Positions 42,244 through 50,536 of a DNA stretch of 64,000 nucleotides are shown here, piece by piece. How positions within the stretch are numbered: position 1 is the stretch's first letter; the number at the start of each line of letters is the position of its first letter. The stretch is from an uncultured Holophagaceae bacterium (GTDB lineage Bacteria > Acidobacteriota > Holophagae > Holophagales > Holophagaceae). The stretch spans positions 248,001 through 312,000 of the forward strand of contig CAIZZF010000026.1 in NCBI GenBank assembly GCA_903937385.1, in the 5' to 3' direction. The notes beneath the pieces are model-generated. The model saw only the letters and a program-made list of their open reading frames with translations. It was not told the DNA's origin and did not search any database. Position numbers and translations under genes: made by a program.

Positions 42244-42708
42244 TCAGGCCCGGAGGCACTCCGCGCGGACGGCGGCTGCGATCCCCGGCAGGGCGGCCTC
42301 CACCTCGGGGCTCAGGCCCCAGCGCATGTCCTGCGGCCACTCGATGGACACGGCGAAGAGCACCACCTGCGGCACCTCGTCGCCCAGCATGTAGAAGCTG
42401 TCCAGCAGGTCCCGCAGCCCGATGTCGTGGGCCGTGAGGCTGGCGGGATACTCCGAGGAGAACCGGGGCTCCAGGCGCCGCACCGTGCCCGGCGGCTGGC
42501 CGTCGGCGGTGGCGTCCACCAGGATCATGCGCCCGGCCTCGCGCATGGGCTCCAGCAGCACGAGGCTGCCGGTGCCGCCGTCCAGGAGGTCCACGTGGCC
42601 GGGCAGGCCGCCCTCCCGGGTCAGCTGATCGACCACGGCAACCCCCACCCCTTCGTCGCCGAGGAGGGTGTTGCCGATGCCGAGAACCAGGATCCGGCCG
42701 TCAGTCAT
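42244..42708 (-). CDS. hyaD: Hydrogenase maturation endopeptidase HyaD/HybD type
   Basis: M52 peptidase of 154 residues that removes the C-terminal peptide from the large subunit once Ni is inserted. GIGNTLLGDEGVGVAVVDQL carries the nickel-ligand Glu, HVDLLDGGTGSLVLLEPM the Asp, and LTAHDIGLRDLLDSFYMLG the His. Starts at 42708, overlapping the hyaC end by 8 bp; the longer track ORF reads back into hyaC. The likely substrate is HyaB encoded two genes upstream. Confidence 0.94.
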   Translation of the reverse strand: MTDGRILVLGIGNTLLGDEGVGVAVVDQLTREGGLPGHVDLLDGGTGSLVLLEPMREAGRMILVDATADGQPPGTVRRLEPRFSSEYPASLTAHDIGLRDLLDSFYMLGDEVPQVVLFAVSIEWPQDMRWGLSPEVEAALPGIAAAVRAECLRA

Positions 42709-43384
42709 CAAGCCGGTCTTCCCGCTCGAACTTCCAGCCGCCGACCATGGAGGAGGTGGTGCCGCGGCCCTCCACGTAGTCGTGGTAGAAGACCAGGTAG
42801 ACATGCACCAGGGTGAACAGCACGTAGAACCAGAGCATCGCGTGGTGCCACTGGCGCACCACCGCCTCGCTGCCCATGAGGGGCACCACCCAGGCGGCCA
42901 GGTTGCCGAAGACCGAGTGGCTCATGGGGCCGTAGAGCGCGAAGCCCGTGAGGCCCTGGAACATGAAGATGAAGAAGGTGACGAAGTAGATGAGCCCCGC
43001 CAGGCGGTTGTGGCCGATGTGGATGGGCCCCGTGCCCCGGGTCTGGAGGATGTCGATGCGCAGCACCTCCACGATGTCCCGCCAGGCCTGGCGGTTCAGG
43101 GGGATGAACTTGTCCCAGGAGGCGAAGCGGTTGCCCACGAAGCCCCAGTAGGTCCGGACCAGCATGTTGAAGAGGAACACGTAGCCAGCCATGAAGTGCA
43201 GGAAGCGCACCGTGCCGAACCAGTACTGGAACGAGGCCTCCTGGGCATAGCCCACAGTGAAGGGCCTCCCGATGAGGTAGCCGGTGACTCCCAAGACCGT
43301 GATGGCCAGGGCGTTCAGCCAGTGGTAGAGGCGCACCGGCATTTCCCAGACATAGAGCCTGCGGTAGGTCTGTGTTGCGGGCAT
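42701..43384 (-). CDS. hyaC: Ni/Fe-hydrogenase b-type cytochrome subunit
   Basis: Membrane di-haem cytochrome b of 227 residues that anchors the HyaAB dimer and passes electrons from H2 to quinone. Four hydrophobic segments with haem-ligand histidines: VRLYHWLNALAITVLGVTGY, RFLHFMAGYVFLFNMLVRTY, HIGHNRLAGLIYFVTFFIFM and WHHAMLWFYVLFTLVHVYLV. The length and HDYVEGRG near the end fit HyaC. It starts 12 bp after the hyaB stop. Confidence 0.95.
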   Translation of the reverse strand: MPATQTYRRLYVWEMPVRLYHWLNALAITVLGVTGYLIGRPFTVGYAQEASFQYWFGTVRFLHFMAGYVFLFNMLVRTYWGFVGNRFASWDKFIPLNRQAWRDIVEVLRIDILQTRGTGPIHIGHNRLAGLIYFVTFFIFMFQGLTGFALYGPMSHSVFGNLAAWVVPLMGSEAVVRQWHHAMLWFYVLFTLVHVYLVFYHDYVEGRGTTSSMVGGWKFEREDRLDD

Positions 43385-43396
43385 GAGGGCCTCCGC

Positions 43397-45115
43397 TCAG
43401 TAGAACTGCACCTGGTGGACGTGCTTGCCGGAGGGATCGTAGAGGTGCACTGCGCAGGCGAGGCAGGGATCGAAGGAGTGGATGGTCCGGAGGATCTCCA
43501 CGGGCTGCTCGATGTTGGCGACAGGGGTGCCGATGAGAGCCTCCTCGTAGGAGGAACGCTGGCCCTTGGCATCCCGGGGCGAGGCGTTCCAGGTGCTCGG
43601 GACCACCAGCTGGTAGTTGTCGATGACCCGGTCCTTGATGCTGATCCAGTGGGCCAGGGCGCCGCGGGGCGCCTCGGTCATGCCCACACCCTCGGCGGTG
43701 GCGGGCCAGGTATCGGGCTCCCAGCGGTAGGGGTTGAAGGTCTTGCGCTCGCCGTTCTTGAGGTTGGTCACCAGGTCGTCGTAGAAGCCCTTCATCCAGT
43801 GGGCCACGACCTGGGTCTCCACGCCGCGGGCGGCGGTGCGGCCCAGGGTCGAGAAGAGCGCCGTGATCGGCACGTTGAGCTGCTTCAGCACCCCACCCAC
43901 CAGCTCCTTCACGTCGGTGTTGCCCTTGGCATAGGCCACCAGCATGCGGGAGAGGGGGCCCACTTCCATGGCATGGTCCTTCCACCGCGGCGTCTTCAGC
44001 CAGGAGTACTTGCCGTCGGTATTGAGGTGCTCGAAGGGCGGCTTGGGGCCGGTGTAGTTGAACTCGGTCTCGCCCTTGAAGGGGTGCAGGCCCACACCGT
44101 CGCCGGCGCCATACTGGTACCAGGAGTGGCTGATGTATTCCTTGATCTCGCTGGCGTCCTTTCCATTGACCTCATGGATCTCGTTGAGGTTGCGGTTGAG
44201 GATGGCGCCCCGGGGCAGCAGGTAGGAGCTGGGGTCGTTGTAGCCCTTGGTGGGCAGATCCCCGTAGGCCAGGTAGTTCTTCAGGCCGCCGCCGATGGCG
44301 CCCCAGTCCTTGTAGAAGCTGGCGATGGCCAGGAGGTCCGGGACGTAGACCTGCTCGACGAAGGTGATGGCGTCCTTGATGAGACTGCCCACATGGTTCA
44401 GCCGCTCGGTGTTGATGGCGTTCACTTCCTCGAGGTTGAAGGAGCAGGGCACTCCGCCCACCAGGTAGTTCGGGTGGGGGTTCTTGCCGCCGAAGATGGC
44501 GTGGATCTTGACGAGCTCCTTCTGCCACTCCAGGGCATCCAGGTAGTGGGACACGGCCAGGAGGTTCACTTCGGGCGGCAGCTTGTAGGCCTTGTGGCCC
44601 CAGTAGCCATTGGCGAAGATGCCCAGCTGCCCACTCTCCACAAACTTCTTCATGCGGCTCTGCACCGCGGCGAAGTGGCCGGGGTTGGACTTGGGCCAGG
44701 GGCTCAGCGACTGGGCCAGCTTGGAGGTGGCCACGGGGTCGGCCTTGAGCATGCTGACCACGTCCACCCAGTCCAGGGCGTGCAGGTGGTAGAAGTGCAC
44801 CACGTGGTCCTGGACGAACTGGGCGCAAAACATGAGGTTGCGCACCAGCTCCGCATTCTTGGGCACGGTGATGCCCAGGGCGTCCTCCACGGACCGCACG
44901 CTGGCTAGGGCGTGCACGGTGGTGCACACGCCGCAGACGCGCTCGGTGAAGGCCCAGGCATCGCGAGGGTCGCGGCCCTTCAGGATCTTCTCGATGCCGC
45001 GGACCATGGTGCCGGCGCTGAAGGCGTCCGTCACGACGCCATTCTCGACCACCGCCTCGATGCGGAGGTGCCCCTCGATTCGGGTGACGGGATCAATGAC
45101 GATGCGGTTGCTCAT
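43397..45115 (-). CDS. hyaB: Membrane-bound uptake [NiFe] hydrogenase large subunit
   Basis: Catalytic subunit of 572 residues holding the Ni-Fe(CN)2CO site. N-terminal DPVTRIEGHLRIEAVVENGV; first Cys pair RVCGVCTTVHALASVRSVED; second Cys pair near the C-terminus DPCLACAVH, followed by a 15-residue tail (LYDPSGKHVHQVQFY) to be cut by HyaD after the His. ATG at 45115 overlaps the small-subunit stop as TGATG; the track start is a GTG one codon earlier. Sequence features place it in group 1 respiratory uptake enzymes. Confidence 0.97.
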   Translation of the reverse strand: MSNRIVIDPVTRIEGHLRIEAVVENGVVTDAFSAGTMVRGIEKILKGRDPRDAWAFTERVCGVCTTVHALASVRSVEDALGITVPKNAELVRNLMFCAQFVQDHVVHFYHLHALDWVDVVSMLKADPVATSKLAQSLSPWPKSNPGHFAAVQSRMKKFVESGQLGIFANGYWGHKAYKLPPEVNLLAVSHYLDALEWQKELVKIHAIFGGKNPHPNYLVGGVPCSFNLEEVNAINTERLNHVGSLIKDAITFVEQVYVPDLLAIASFYKDWGAIGGGLKNYLAYGDLPTKGYNDPSSYLLPRGAILNRNLNEIHEVNGKDASEIKEYISHSWYQYGAGDGVGLHPFKGETEFNYTGPKPPFEHLNTDGKYSWLKTPRWKDHAMEVGPLSRMLVAYAKGNTDVKELVGGVLKQLNVPITALFSTLGRTAARGVETQVVAHWMKGFYDDLVTNLKNGERKTFNPYRWEPDTWPATAEGVGMTEAPRGALAHWISIKDRVIDNYQLVVPSTWNASPRDAKGQRSSYEEALIGTPVANIEQPVEILRTIHSFDPCLACAVHLYDPSGKHVHQVQFY

Positions 45116-46233
45116 CACTCCACCTCTTTGCTGTCAGGCGTGTCTTTGACGGCCTCGACCACCTGGTCGTGGATCAGCTTCCGCTTGCGGATGTTCGTGG
45201 AGACGGCGTGGGCGGCCACCCCGACCGCGGCGGCGGCACCCAGGGTCAGGCCCACGGTGTCCGCCGTGGACTCGATGCCGAAGCCCGGGAAGGCCGGCAG
45301 GTGCCGGTAGAAGGGTCCGTTGTCCCAGAAGCCGTTCTCGCTGCAGCCCAGGCAGCCGTGACCGGACTGGATGGGATAGCTGGTGCCCCCGTTCCACTTT
45401 ACGACCGCGCAGGCGTTGTAGGTGAGCGGCCCGCGGCAGCCCATCTTGTAGAGGCAGTAGCCCTTGCGCGCGTTGTCGTCGTCGAAGGCTTCCACGAAGA
45501 GGCCCGCGTCGTAGTAGGGGCGGCGGTAGCAGGTGTCGTGGACGCGCCGGGAGTAGAACTCCTTGGGCCGGCCCTGCGAATCCAGCTCGGGCATGCGGCC
45601 GAACATGAGGATGTGCGTAACGATGGCCACCATCACATCGGCGATGGGCGGGCAGCCCGGCACGTTGATGACGGGCTTGTTCACCAGCTTCTGGATGGCC
45701 GTGGCCCCGGTGGGGTTGGGCTTCGCGGCCTGCACGCAGCCGTAGGAGGCGCAGTTGCCCCAGGCCACGATGGCGGCGGCGCCCGCGGCGGCCTCCTTCA
45801 AGATGTCCTCAGCGGTGCGGCCCCCGATCATGCAGAAGACGCCGTTCTCCTTGGTAGGGACCGAGCCTTCCACCAGCAGGATGTACTTCCCGGCGTAGGC
45901 CTTCATGACGTCGGCCTTGCACTTCTCGGCCTGGTGGCCCGCGGCGGCCTGGAGGGTCTCGTCATAGTCCAGGGAAATGGCATCCAGCAGGACGTCCGCC
46001 ACCATGGGGTGCGAGGCGCGGATGAAGGACTCGCTGCAGCAGGTGCACTCCTGGAAGTGGAGCCACAGCACCGGCGGCCGATCCTTCTTCTCGAAGGCCT
46101 TGGCCACGGCGGCCGAAGCGCTGGTCCCAAGGCCCGCGGCGGTGGCGGCGAAGGTGCAGAACTGCATGAAGTCCCGCCGGCTGTAGCCTTTCTCCCTCAT
46201 CACCTCCCACAGGGAGTTTCCTGCTCGTGGCAT
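45115..46233 (-). CDS. hyaA: Uptake [NiFe] hydrogenase small subunit, O2-tolerant type, Tat-exported
   Basis: Iron-sulfur subunit of 372 residues. Twin-arginine signal YSRRDFMQFCTFAATAAGLG. The proximal-cluster region reads HFQECTCCSESFIRASHP (CxCC) and WGNCASYGCVQAAKPNP, so both supernumerary cysteines typical of O2-tolerant [4Fe-3S] clusters are present. Medial and distal cluster ligands are in VHDTCYRRPYYDAG, CLYKMGCRGPLTYNAC and SGHGCLGCSENGFWD. A C-terminal membrane helix (DTVGLTLGAAAAVGVAAHAV) anchors it. It is very like E. coli HyaA (Hyd-1) throughout. A CRP/FNR-type palindrome and a TTGACA box lie upstream. Confidence 0.97.
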   Translation of the reverse strand: MPRAGNSLWEVMREKGYSRRDFMQFCTFAATAAGLGTSASAAVAKAFEKKDRPPVLWLHFQECTCCSESFIRASHPMVADVLLDAISLDYDETLQAAAGHQAEKCKADVMKAYAGKYILLVEGSVPTKENGVFCMIGGRTAEDILKEAAAGAAAIVAWGNCASYGCVQAAKPNPTGATAIQKLVNKPVINVPGCPPIADVMVAIVTHILMFGRMPELDSQGRPKEFYSRRVHDTCYRRPYYDAGLFVEAFDDDNARKGYCLYKMGCRGPLTYNACAVVKWNGGTSYPIQSGHGCLGCSENGFWDNGPFYRHLPAFPGFGIESTADTVGLTLGAAAAVGVAAHAVSTNIRKRKLIHDQVVEAVKDTPDSKEVE

Positions 46234-46307
46234 GCTGCCTCCTCGGCCATGGGCCCAAGATGTTGAGACTGCGTCTAAAAATATATAATTGGGGGAACAG
46301 TTAGAGT

Positions 46308-46336
46308 TAACCTAGGAGCAGACAGGGGGCTGTCAA
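46308..46336 (-). promoter_or_regulatory. Candidate hyaA promoter
   Basis: Minus strand TTGACA (46331-46336), a 17-base spacer and AGGTTA (46308-46313). TAGGTT at spacing 16 is the alternative -10. The -35 box is a perfect consensus, the -10 is poor, as expected for an activator-dependent promoter. The AT-rich AATTATATATTTTTAGA lies between it and the hyaA start. Confidence 0.45.
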
Positions 46337-46390
46337 CCCTTGCCCTGCAATTTCCTGGGACAAAGGGCTAAAGAGGCCCGTGCAAGCTGG

Positions 46391-46406
46391 TGTGACTTTT
46401 GTCACA
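46391..46406. promoter_or_regulatory. CRP/FNR-family binding site upstream of hyaA
   Basis: TGTGACTTTTGTCACA is a perfect TGTGA-N6-TCACA palindrome in the hypD-hyaA spacer, about 165 bases upstream of the hyaA start and roughly 95 bases upstream of the predicted transcript start. The half-site is the CRP class; some FNR-like proteins also use it. Confidence 0.65.
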
Positions 46407-46439
46407 ACACCTGTCTCGCCGACCGACCAGGTCGCGACC

Positions 46440-47537
46440 TCAGTGCGCCGGGTCGAAGCGCCGGTAGCGGTAGTAGGCCGCACAGGCCCCCTCGGAGGAG
46501 ACCATGGTGGCCCCCAGCGGGTGGTCCGGGGTGCAGAGGGTCCCAAAGGCGGGGCAGGCGGGCGGCTTCAGCAGGCCCTGGAGGACCAGGCCGCTCTGAC
46601 AGTCCGGGGACTCGGCGCCACCGACATCCTGCACGCCGAACCGAAGCGCCGCGTCGAAGGCCTCGAAATCTGGCCTGAGCCCGAAGCCGCTGGCCGGGAT
46701 GGGGCCGATGCCACGCCAGGTTCGGTCCACCACCTGGAAGACCCGCTGGATGAGCGCCTGGGCGGGCCGGTTGCCGCCGGCCTTCACCAGCCGAGAGTAC
46801 TGGTTCTCCACTTCCGCACGGCCTTCTTCCAGCTGGGTCACGGCCATGAGGATGCCCTGGAGGAGATCCAGGGGCTCGAAGGCCGTCACCACGATGGGCA
46901 CGTGGAAGCGCGCCGCCAGGGGGTGGTACTCCTCGGTGCCCATGACGCTGCAGACGTGGCCCGCGGCCAGGAAGGCGTTCACGAGGCACTGGGGCGAGGC
47001 CATGAGGGCCTCGATGGCGGGCGGCACCCGCACGTGGCTCACCAGAATCGAGAAGTTCGTGAGGCCCTCGTCCGCGGCCTGGGCCACGGCCAGCGCATTG
47101 CCCGGGGCGGTGGTCTCGAAGCCCACCGCCAAGAACACCACCTGCCGCTCCGGCAGTTGCCGGGCCAGGGCCACGGCGTCCAGGGGCGAGTAGACCACCC
47201 GCACGTCCCCGCCCCGGCTCTTCACCGAGAACAGATCCTCGGCGCTGCCCGGCACCCGCAGCATGTCGCCGAAGGAACAGAAGGTGACTTCCGGCCGGGC
47301 GGCGATGGCCAGAGCCTGGTCGATGATGGCCACGGGCGTCACGCAGACGGGGCAGCCCGGGCCGTGCACCAGGGTGAGGTCCTTGGGCAGCAGCTCATCG
47401 AGGCCGAAGCGGACGATGGCGTGGGTCTGGCCGCCACAGACTTCCATCAGCGTCCAGGGACGCGTCACCTTCCGGCGGATGGCCTCGCCCAGGGCCTGGG
47501 CCTTGCGCCCATCGCGGAACTCCTCGACGAACCTCAA
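46440..47537 (-). CDS. hypD: [NiFe] hydrogenase maturation protein HypD
   Basis: Iron-sulfur protein of 365 residues; with HypC it forms the scaffold where Fe receives CN and [41 protein letters not shown] and the C-terminal [20 protein letters not shown] with ACAAYYRY are characteristic. The start is TTG at 47537: GGAGGAGGC precedes it, it overlaps the hypC stop by two bases, and the ATG 14 codons upstream lies inside hypC in another frame. [12 protein letters not shown] is the typical HypD beginning. Confidence 0.95.
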   Translation of the reverse strand: MRFVEEFRDGRKAQALGEAIRRKVTRPWTLMEVCGGQTHAIVRFGLDELLPKDLTLVHGPGCPVCVTPVAIIDQALAIAARPEVTFCSFGDMLRVPGSAEDLFSVKSRGGDVRVVYSPLDAVALARQLPERQVVFLAVGFETTAPGNALAVAQAADEGLTNFSILVSHVRVPPAIEALMASPQCLVNAFLAAGHVCSVMGTEEYHPLAARFHVPIVVTAFEPLDLLQGILMAVTQLEEGRAEVENQYSRLVKAGGNRPAQALIQRVFQVVDRTWRGIGPIPASGFGLRPDFEAFDAALRFGVQDVGGAESPDCQSGLVLQGLLKPPACPAFGTLCTPDHPLGATMVSSEGACAAYYRYRRFDPAH

Positions 47538-47776
47538 GCCTCCTCCTGCTCCACGCCCTCGGCCAGCGCGTTCAGGCACGCCAGCATGTGCATGGCCTCG
47601 GCCTCATCCAGCTGATCCAGGGCCAGGCCCGCGTGGACCACGACCCAGGCCCCCGGCCCTGCGTCCGGCACGCAGGCAAGGCTGATCTCCTTGACGGTGG
47701 AGCCGAAGGCCACGCGCCCCAGGCGCAGGGGCGATTCCACCACGTCGAGGATCTGGCCGGGAACGCCAAGGCACAT
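47534..47776 (-). CDS. hypC: [NiFe] hydrogenase maturation chaperone HypC
   Basis: Eighty-residue chaperone carrying the Fe(CN)2CO unit from HypD to the large subunit. The N-terminus [14 protein letters not shown] is the HypC/HupF signature, with the essential Cys2 exposed after Met removal. Also [18 protein letters not shown] and [23 protein letters not shown] at 47776 is fixed by the signature; the track start 17 codons upstream is wrong. First gene of the hyp/hya run, divergent from the EamA gene with 65 bp between starts. Confidence 0.96.
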   Translation of the reverse strand: MCLGVPGQILDVVESPLRLGRVAFGSTVKEISLACVPDAGPGAWVVVHAGLALDQLDEAEAMHMLACLNALAEGVEQEEA

Positions 47777-47841
47777 GCGGGACTCCTGGGGGAGGGTGGG
47801 GATCAGGGTAGTCCACTCCGGCTCCATGCTCCAATAGATCC

Positions 47842-48726
47842 ATGACGGCCCACCGGGAGCATCTGCGGGGCGCGGCCCTGGTGGCCGCGGCGGCCCTGCT
47901 GTGGAGCTCCAGCGGGCTCTTCATCAAGGCCCTGCCCCTGGGCCCTCTCCAGATCGCCGGGGTCCGCAGCCTGGTGGCGGCCCTCACCATGGCCGTCGTG
48001 GTGCGCCTGCGGGGCGGCCGCCCCTTCCCGCGGCCGGACGGCCTTTCCCTGGCCTGCGCTGCCTCCTACGCGGGGGTCCTGATCCTCTTCGTCGCTGCCA
48101 CCAAGCTCACCACCGCCGCGAACGCGATCTTCCTGCAGTTCTCCGCGCCCATCTACCTGGTGTTCCTGGAGCCCTGGGTCACGAAGCGGTCGCTCCAGGG
48201 ACGCGACCTGATCGCCGTGGGGCTCTGCCTGGGCGCCATGGGGCTGTTCTTCGTGGGCCGCTTCGAGGCGGGCAGCTTTGCGGGCAACGTGCTGGCGGTC
48301 ATCTCCGGCGTCTGCCTGGCCCTCTTCGCCCTGACCCTCAAGCTGAAGCGGGAGCGGCAGCCGGACGCCGACCCCATCAGCGCCATCATCCTCGGCAACC
48401 TGCTGGTGGCGGCCCTCTGCCTCCCCTTCGCCCTGCCCGGGCTCCAGCCCACCCTGCTCCAGTCCGGAATGCTGCTGTACCTGGGCGTCTTCCAGATCGG
48501 GCTCGCCTACCTGCTATTCAACGCAGGCATGAAGCGGCTCTCGGCCACGGCCGCGGTGGTGACGGGCACCCTGGAGGCCGTGCTGAACCCGGTCTGGGTG
48601 TTCCTGGGCGTGGGCGAGCGACCTTCGCCCTGGGCCCTGCTGGGCGGTGTGCTGATCCTCGGCACCATCGCCTGGTATACCCTTGCGCCCAGGCCTAGGC
48701 TCGCCCTGCCGCCCGCCGCTCCATGA
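47842..48726 (+). CDS. EamA/DMT-superfamily permease
   Basis: Inner-membrane transporter of 294 residues with the 10-helix two-repeat DMT layout: ALVAAAALLWSSSGLFIKAL starts repeat 1 and VLAVISGVCLALFALTLKLK repeat 2, with VTGTLEAVLNPVWVFLGVGE as the conserved penultimate segment. The family exports amino acids or other metabolites; the substrate is unknown. Divergent from hypC. Its 3' end overlaps the convergent MFS gene by 32 bp. Confidence 0.88.
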   Translation: MTAHREHLRGAALVAAAALLWSSSGLFIKALPLGPLQIAGVRSLVAALTMAVVVRLRGGRPFPRPDGLSLACAASYAGVLILFVAATKLTTAANAIFLQFSAPIYLVFLEPWVTKRSLQGRDLIAVGLCLGAMGLFFVGRFEAGSFAGNVLAVISGVCLALFALTLKLKRERQPDADPISAIILGNLLVAALCLPFALPGLQPTLLQSGMLLYLGVFQIGLAYLLFNAGMKRLSATAAVVTGTLEAVLNPVWVFLGVGERPSPWALLGGVLILGTIAWYTLAPRPRLALPPAAP

Positions 48727-49897
48727 ACCCGGTGCTCAGGGGCACCAGCAGCGCCGCTGCACAGAGTGCCACCACGCCGTGCCAGCCCCGGGCGTGGTAT
48801 CCGTGGCCACTGAGGGTGATGCCCGCAGCGCCGCCCAGGTAATAGAACAGCACGTAGAAGGCATTGGCGCGGCCCCGGCCTGCCTGCAGCTTACGGTTGA
48901 GGGCCCCGGCCGCCGCCGCGTGGACCGTGAAGAAGCCCGCGCACACCAGCGTCAGCGCCGCAGCCATGGCCCAGCCCCGGGGCACCAGCGTCAGCGCCAC
49001 GCCCCCACCGAGCACCAGGGTTCCCACCACCATGGCCGTGCCGTTGCCGATGCGGTTGCTGAGGCGCCCCGCCAGGGGCCCCGCCACCACGCCCATGACG
49101 TAGGACAGGTAGAGCAGCGTCACGGCCCGGGTGGACCAGTGGAAGGGTGCGCCGTAGAGGTAGAAGGGCAGGTAGTTGAAGATCGAGGAAAAGACGAAGT
49201 AGGCGCCAGCCCCCACCGCGTAGAGGCGGATCAGGTCGTGGCGCAGCAGCACGTCCCGGAAGCGGGTGGTGTCCCGGGCCACGGGCCCCTCGTCGGGCTC
49301 CACGGGCAGGCCCGCGTAGGCCGCCAGGGCCGCGGCGATGAGCAGGGCCGAGGCCAGGAAGAAGGCCCAGCGCCAGTGCGCGGCGGGCATGAGGACCCCC
49401 GCCAGCAGGCGGCCGGAGAGACCCCCCAGCACGGTTGCGGACACGTAGGTGCCCATCACCACGTTCAGGCGGCCCACCGGCATCACCCGCGCCAGGTAGG
49501 CCGCGAGGCAGGTGGTCAGCGCGGGGATGAACAGCCCCTGGACGAAGCGCGCTGCCACCAGCCACTCCAGGCTGGGCGCTAGGGCCGAGGCCAGGCCGCA
49601 GATCGCCACCACCAGCCCGCCCGTGAGCAGGATCCGCCGGATGGGCAGGCGGTCCGCCAGGGCGCCGAAGGGCAGGTTCGCCAGGGCCATGCCCAGCACC
49701 ACCGCCGACACCGTGCGGGAGGCCACGCCCTCCGCCACGCCGAACTCCAGGCGCAGCACCGGCAGTACCGGCTGCGGAATGTAGACCGTGGTGAACACCG
49801 CCGCCACCAGCGCGAACACCAGCACCTGGATGCGCAGGAAGGGATCCCTCTGGACCGGCCCCTCCGTGCTGCTGGCCTGGCCTGGAAGGACGTTCAT
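48695..49897 (-). CDS. MFS transporter
   Basis: Twelve-helix major facilitator of 400 residues. VFALVAAVFTTVYIPQPVLP (TM1), the MFS loop 2-3 signature PFGALADRLPIRRILLTGGL, and VQGLFIPALTTCLAAYLARV are visible, and the second half begins around LIRLYAVGAGAYFVFSSIFN. It resembles YnfM-type efflux permeases, but the substrate is unknown. ATG at 49897 is chosen; the track ORF adds 90 codons with no transporter character. The convergent overlap with the EamA gene suggests both ends are transcribed into each other. Confidence 0.87.
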   Translation of the reverse strand: MNVLPGQASSTEGPVQRDPFLRIQVLVFALVAAVFTTVYIPQPVLPVLRLEFGVAEGVASRTVSAVVLGMALANLPFGALADRLPIRRILLTGGLVVAICGLASALAPSLEWLVAARFVQGLFIPALTTCLAAYLARVMPVGRLNVVMGTYVSATVLGGLSGRLLAGVLMPAAHWRWAFFLASALLIAAALAAYAGLPVEPDEGPVARDTTRFRDVLLRHDLIRLYAVGAGAYFVFSSIFNYLPFYLYGAPFHWSTRAVTLLYLSYVMGVVAGPLAGRLSNRIGNGTAMVVGTLVLGGGVALTLVPRGWAMAAALTLVCAGFFTVHAAAAGALNRKLQAGRGRANAFYVLFYYLGGAAGITLSGHGYHARGWHGVVALCAAALLVPLSTGFMERRAAGRA

Positions 49898-50536
49898 CAG
49901 CGGCTCCGAATGCTGTCCCAGTATGAATGGGCAGGAGCTTTTCCGTGCATGAGGCAGGCCGTCGGGGGGCGCGATGGCCCCTGCCCCGACCCGTGCCGCA
50001 CGCTCCGTGGGGTTTTGATTATTTGGCTTCTTCCGGGAATCCAGGAGAGACTCTCTCCGCAGATCAGGCAGTAGGACTGAAGCCTCGCTGTTCATCTCCC
50101 GGTGCCTCCTTCCTGAAAGCAGAAGGGCCGTAAGCCGGGGATGCACGGCGGAAAGATTTTGGTTCATCGCGTTTTAGCGTGGAGGTTGGAGCCCGGGAAA
50201 CCCGTTCTCCTCATCCCTGCCCGAGCCCCGCCGCCAGGGCCAGAAAAGCAATAAAACCAAAGGAAACCGGTGAGGAACAGTGAGGAACGGTGAGACTGCC
50301 ACGAGCTAAGGCTCTTTCTCACCGGCCCTCACCGTTCCTCACCGGTCCATCAGCTTTTTTGTCCGGACCATGTGCCGCATGGGAGATGTTCCTGAGCCAG
50401 GGATGATCTGGTCCGGATGCTGAGCCCCAATGCGCAGAGCACCTTCCATCAGGCGCCCCGCGTTGGCACACGCTATTCCGCGATGATCCAAAATTTTTGA
50501 GGCGGCGTGGAGTCGGCCTTGGAGATCCCTCCGTCC
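49898..50536. other. Spacer between the MFS and esterase genes
   Basis: Contains the start region of the MFS gene, a long inverted repeat at 50266-50346, and about 190 bp (50347-50536) with no recognisable feature. ORFs here are short and do not look like proteins. Confidence 0.4.
50266..50346 (-). repeat. Long inverted repeat, ACCGGTGAGGAAC type; likely esterase terminator
   Basis: Arms 50266-50294 and 50318-50346 pair at 26 of 29 positions and consist of internal GTGAGGAAC repeats. On the minus strand the hairpin is followed by a T-rich run (TTCCTTTGGTTTTATTGC), fitting a terminator for the esterase gene. A related element lies at 54285-54348. Confidence 0.8.

Noticed and set aside
46340-46439. 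Sigma-54 promoter for hyaA
   Set aside because: No GG-N10-GC core with TTGC spacing was found in the spacer; the TTGACA box fits a sigma-70 type better.
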